From DSXH01 sp037446915 (lineage in GTDB: Bacteria; Bacteroidota; Ignavibacteria; Ignavibacteriales; Melioribacteraceae): a stretch of DNA of 63,848 nt. This document shows, one piece after another, positions 61,781-63,848 of the stretch; the stretch's first letter is position 1, and every line of letters starts with the position of its first letter. A model generated the notes under the pieces. It worked only from the letters and a program-made list of their open reading frames with translations, was not told where the DNA came from and did not search any database. The stretch covers positions 1 to 63,848 of the forward strand of contig JBBIHP010000005.1 of NCBI GenBank assembly GCA_037446915.1. The letters are read 5' to 3'. The position numbers and the translations under genes are program-made.

Positions 61781-62701
61781 TTGTCGGAACAGATAATTGA
61801 AGTAAGAGGGTTAACAAAAAGATTTAAGAATATTACTGCTGTAAATAACCTTGATCTAAACGTTTACCGCGGAGATGTTTTTGGATTTTTAGGACCCAAT
61901 GGCGCCGGTAAAAGTACAACCATAAGGATGCTTCTTTCTCTTATTAAACCAACTTCCGGTTCCATTAAAATTTTTGGCAATTCCATAAAAGAGAAACGCG
62001 AAGAAATTCTCCGAAAAGTTGGTGCTATTGTAGAAAAGCCCGATTTCTATTTGTATTTATCAGCTTTCAAGAACCTTGAAATATTTGGAAAACTTTCCGG
62101 TGCCGATGTTTCAAAAAAGAAAATTATGGAAATGCTTGAACTTGTCGGTCTTTCTAAACGTGCCAATAGTAAAGTAAAAACTTATTCACATGGAATGAAA
62201 CAAAGACTTGGATTAGCCCAGGCACTTCTTCATGATCCCGAGCTGATAATTTTAGATGAGCCGACAACCGGGCTCGATCCGCAAGGCATGAAAGAGATAA
62301 GAGAATTAATTCTATACCTTAGTCGGACAAAAAATAAAACCGTTTTCCTATCGTCCCATATTTTAAGAGAAGTAGAATTGATTGCAACAAGAATGATTAT
62401 TATCAATAAAGGTTCTGCTCAGGTGGAAGGAACCGTTAACGATCTGCTGAACATGGATAAACTTGCCGTTACATTCGAAGTTGATAAAATTGATAATGCC
62501 AAAACCATTATTCAGGATTCTGCCTGGAATGAGAAACTGGTATCATCAACAAACCGGGAATTATCTTTTGAATTATTATACAACGATATACCGATGCTGA
62601 ATAAATTTTTTGTTGAAAATGGTTTTTCTGTTAGCTCAATTATTCCGGTCAAATCGCTCGAGGATTTCTTCCTGAAAATTACGGAGGGAAACGGAAAATG
62701 A
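61781..62701 (+). CDS. ABC transporter ATP-binding protein
   Basis: A 306-residue ATPase with Walker A GPNGAGKST (about residues 40-48), signature YSHGMKQRLGLAQALL, Walker B LIILDEPTTGLDP and the switch His in LSSHIL. The C-terminal extension (about 225-306) is typical of CcmA/NatA-like exporters. The start is TTG 61781, with GGAG 6 nt upstream. The permease gene overlaps by 4 nt (ATGA). Confidence 0.95.
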   Translation: MSEQIIEVRGLTKRFKNITAVNNLDLNVYRGDVFGFLGPNGAGKSTTIRMLLSLIKPTSGSIKIFGNSIKEKREEILRKVGAIVEKPDFYLYLSAFKNLEIFGKLSGADVSKKKIMEMLELVGLSKRANSKVKTYSHGMKQRLGLAQALLHDPELIILDEPTTGLDPQGMKEIRELILYLSRTKNKTVFLSSHILREVELIATRMIIINKGSAQVEGTVNDLLNMDKLAVTFEVDKIDNAKTIIQDSAWNEKLVSSTNRELSFELLYNDIPMLNKFFVENGFSVSSIIPVKSLEDFFLKITEGNGK

Positions 62702-63534
62702 TAACTCTAATCTGGATTGAATTGCAAAAGATTTTCAAAAAGTGGAGAACTTATATTGGGTTTATTGCAATAGGAACATTAGTAATAATTGTACAATTAG
62801 CTCTTTACTTTACCGGCGCTAATTATATTAAAGCTATGACCAGAGGTTTTCAGGATTCATTTATAATGGTTGGTAATTTATTTAATGGTTACCTTGTTGC
62901 AAATTTAGTATTAGGCGGATTGTTTATTCATATCCCCTTTCTTATTGTACTTGTGGGCGGAGATTTATTAGCAAGCGAGGCAACTGCCGGCACTTATAGA
63001 ATGTTATTAACACGCCCCGTATCCAGACTTAAAGTTGTTTCAGCAAAATTCTGCGCCGGTTTAATTTATGTTTTCTTACTTCTTGCCTGGTTGGCATTTT
63101 TAAGTCTTGGCGTAAGTTGCTTAATATTTGGAACGGGAGAACTCCTTTCATTCAGCGGAAAGTTGATAATATTTTCCCGTGATGATGTGCTCTGGCGTTT
63201 TGCCGGTGCATATGCTTATTCGATGCTAAGCATGTCCACAGTATTTGCTCTGTCTTACTTCTTCTCTTCAATGGTAGAAAATGCTATCGGTCCAATTGTA
63301 GCTACAATGGCAGTTATAATTATCTTTATAATATTATCAGCATTACCAATAGATTTCTTAAAAGATATTTCTCCATATTTCTTTACGTCGCACATGATTC
63401 ATTGGTCCAATTTTTTCAACGACCCGGTCGATTATCAGAAAATTATGGAGTCGGCATTAATACTGGTCGTTCACATATTAGGACTTTATCTTGTAACAAC
63501 ATATTTATTTATAAAGAAGGATATACTTAGTTAA
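62698..63534 (+). CDS. ABC transporter permease (ABC-2 type)
   Basis: A 278-residue membrane protein with six predicted helices. It shows the N-terminal IWIELQKIFKKWRTYIGFIAIG, a large loop and EATAGTYRMLLTRPVSRLKVVSAK, which is typical of ABC-2 permeases of the NatB/CcmB-like type. Its partner ATPase overlaps by 4 nt. The substrate is unknown. The downstream LolA-like gene starts 11 nt later, which suggests one operon and maybe an envelope-lipid or lipoprotein theme. Confidence 0.9.
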   Translation: MITLIWIELQKIFKKWRTYIGFIAIGTLVIIVQLALYFTGANYIKAMTRGFQDSFIMVGNLFNGYLVANLVLGGLFIHIPFLIVLVGGDLLASEATAGTYRMLLTRPVSRLKVVSAKFCAGLIYVFLLLAWLAFLSLGVSCLIFGTGELLSFSGKLIIFSRDDVLWRFAGAYAYSMLSMSTVFALSYFFSSMVENAIGPIVATMAVIIIFIILSALPIDFLKDISPYFFTSHMIHWSNFFNDPVDYQKIMESALILVVHILGLYLVTTYLFIKKDILS

Positions 63535-63545
63535 GGAATATGTTC

Positions 63546-63848
63546 ATGAAAAAGATTTTTGCATTTAGCTTAGTTATAGTTTCTTTTATATCTGCACAAT
63601 CGAAAGACCCGATGAAAATTATTAATTCGGTTATAGATAAATTTGAGAAGATCCGGGACTATGAAGTAGATGTAACAATTAAAATCGATTTCAGCATGGT
63701 AAAAATTCCGGATATGAAAGCTAAATACTATTTTAAGCAACCCGATAAGGTTAAGATCGATTCCAAGGGATTTGCAATGATTCCCAAGCAAAGCTTGAAC
63801 TTTTCGCCGGCTCAGTTCTTAAAAGGTGATTTTACTGCAATCTATGTT
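63546..63848 (+). CDS. LolA-like outer-membrane lipoprotein-sorting protein, N-terminal part (3' truncated)
   Basis: The frame is open to the window end (101 codons). It encodes a signal peptide (KKIFAFSLVIVSFISAQ), then NSVIDKFEKIRDYEVDVTIK and AKYYFKQPDKVKIDS, which match the LolA/LolB-like or DUF4292-type half-barrel family. An AAGGAATATG ribosome-binding region precedes the ATG. It lies 11 nt after the ABC permease. The C-terminal half is not in the window, so the family call is tentative. Confidence 0.7.
   Translation, partial: MKKIFAFSLVIVSFISAQSKDPMKIINSVIDKFEKIRDYEVDVTIKIDFSMVKIPDMKAKYYFKQPDKVKIDSKGFAMIPKQSLNFSPAQFLKGDFTAIYV

Overview
The window is 63.8 kb of AT-rich bacterial chromosome, densely coded on both strands. 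The gene set points to the Ignavibacteria/Chlorobi side of the Bacteroidota: a DUF5686 outer-membrane protein with a carboxypeptidase-like N-terminal domain, a SusA-like periplasmic amylase, a DUF1684 lipoprotein, an S9 peptidase, paired AspC-type aminotransferases, ATP-type PEP carboxykinase, and [NiFe] hydrogenase with its maturation genes. This placement is inference from gene content; I could not search a database. One assembly gap of exactly 100 N lies at 7950-8049.

Layout. 1-6.7 kb: the end of an amidase, a hybrid histidine kinase, a CBS-domain/DUF2721/aat cluster, an outer-membrane barrel protein and class II fructose-bisphosphate aldolase. 6.8-9.5 kb (minus): a membrane-anchored cytochrome c, a gapped N-acetylmuramoyl-L-alanine amidase and an ICMT-like methyltransferase. 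9.7-12.1 kb: three tightly linked pilin-like proteins. 12-19 kb: a TIGR01777 epimerase, DUF5686, the amylase, DedA and the DUF1684 lipoprotein. 19.3-27.8 kb: a multi-PAS/GAF kinase, a SpoU-type methylase, tRNA-Thr, a small heme-copper-oxidase-like membrane protein, the S9 peptidase, a YacP-like NYN protein and a TrpF-like protein without the usual Cys.

The centre of the window (27.8-49.1 kb) is a complete membrane-bound group 4 [NiFe] hydrogenase locus. After a 925-nt gap with hairpins and one small membrane ORF, an uninterrupted plus-strand run of genes (28752-42479) encodes a sulfhydrogenase-type diaphorase pair (beta: two [4Fe-4S]; gamma: FAD/NAD(P) plus [2Fe-2S]), a polyferredoxin, the hydrogenase core (NuoH-, NuoB-, NuoC- and NuoD-like; the large subunit keeps both CxxC pairs for Ni-Fe), a full Mrp-type antiporter set with two large antiporter-like subunits, a second ferredoxin, a maturation protease and a RegB-like histidine kinase. 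It converges on hypABFCDE (minus strand). A likely nickel transporter diverges from hypA. My reading is an ion-pumping hydrogenase wired to NAD(P)H and/or ferredoxin, with its maturation, metal supply and perhaps redox sensing in one locus.

49-63.8 kb holds a degenerate galactokinase-like protein, a TPR protein, shikimate dehydrogenase, an aminotransferase, a translationally coupled aminotransferase-pckA pair, an eRF1-like protein, a lipoprotein, a YbaK-family deacylase, a BadF-type sugar kinase followed by an AmpG-like permease (a plausible muropeptide-recycling pair), an ABC transporter pair and the start of a LolA-like protein cut by the window end.
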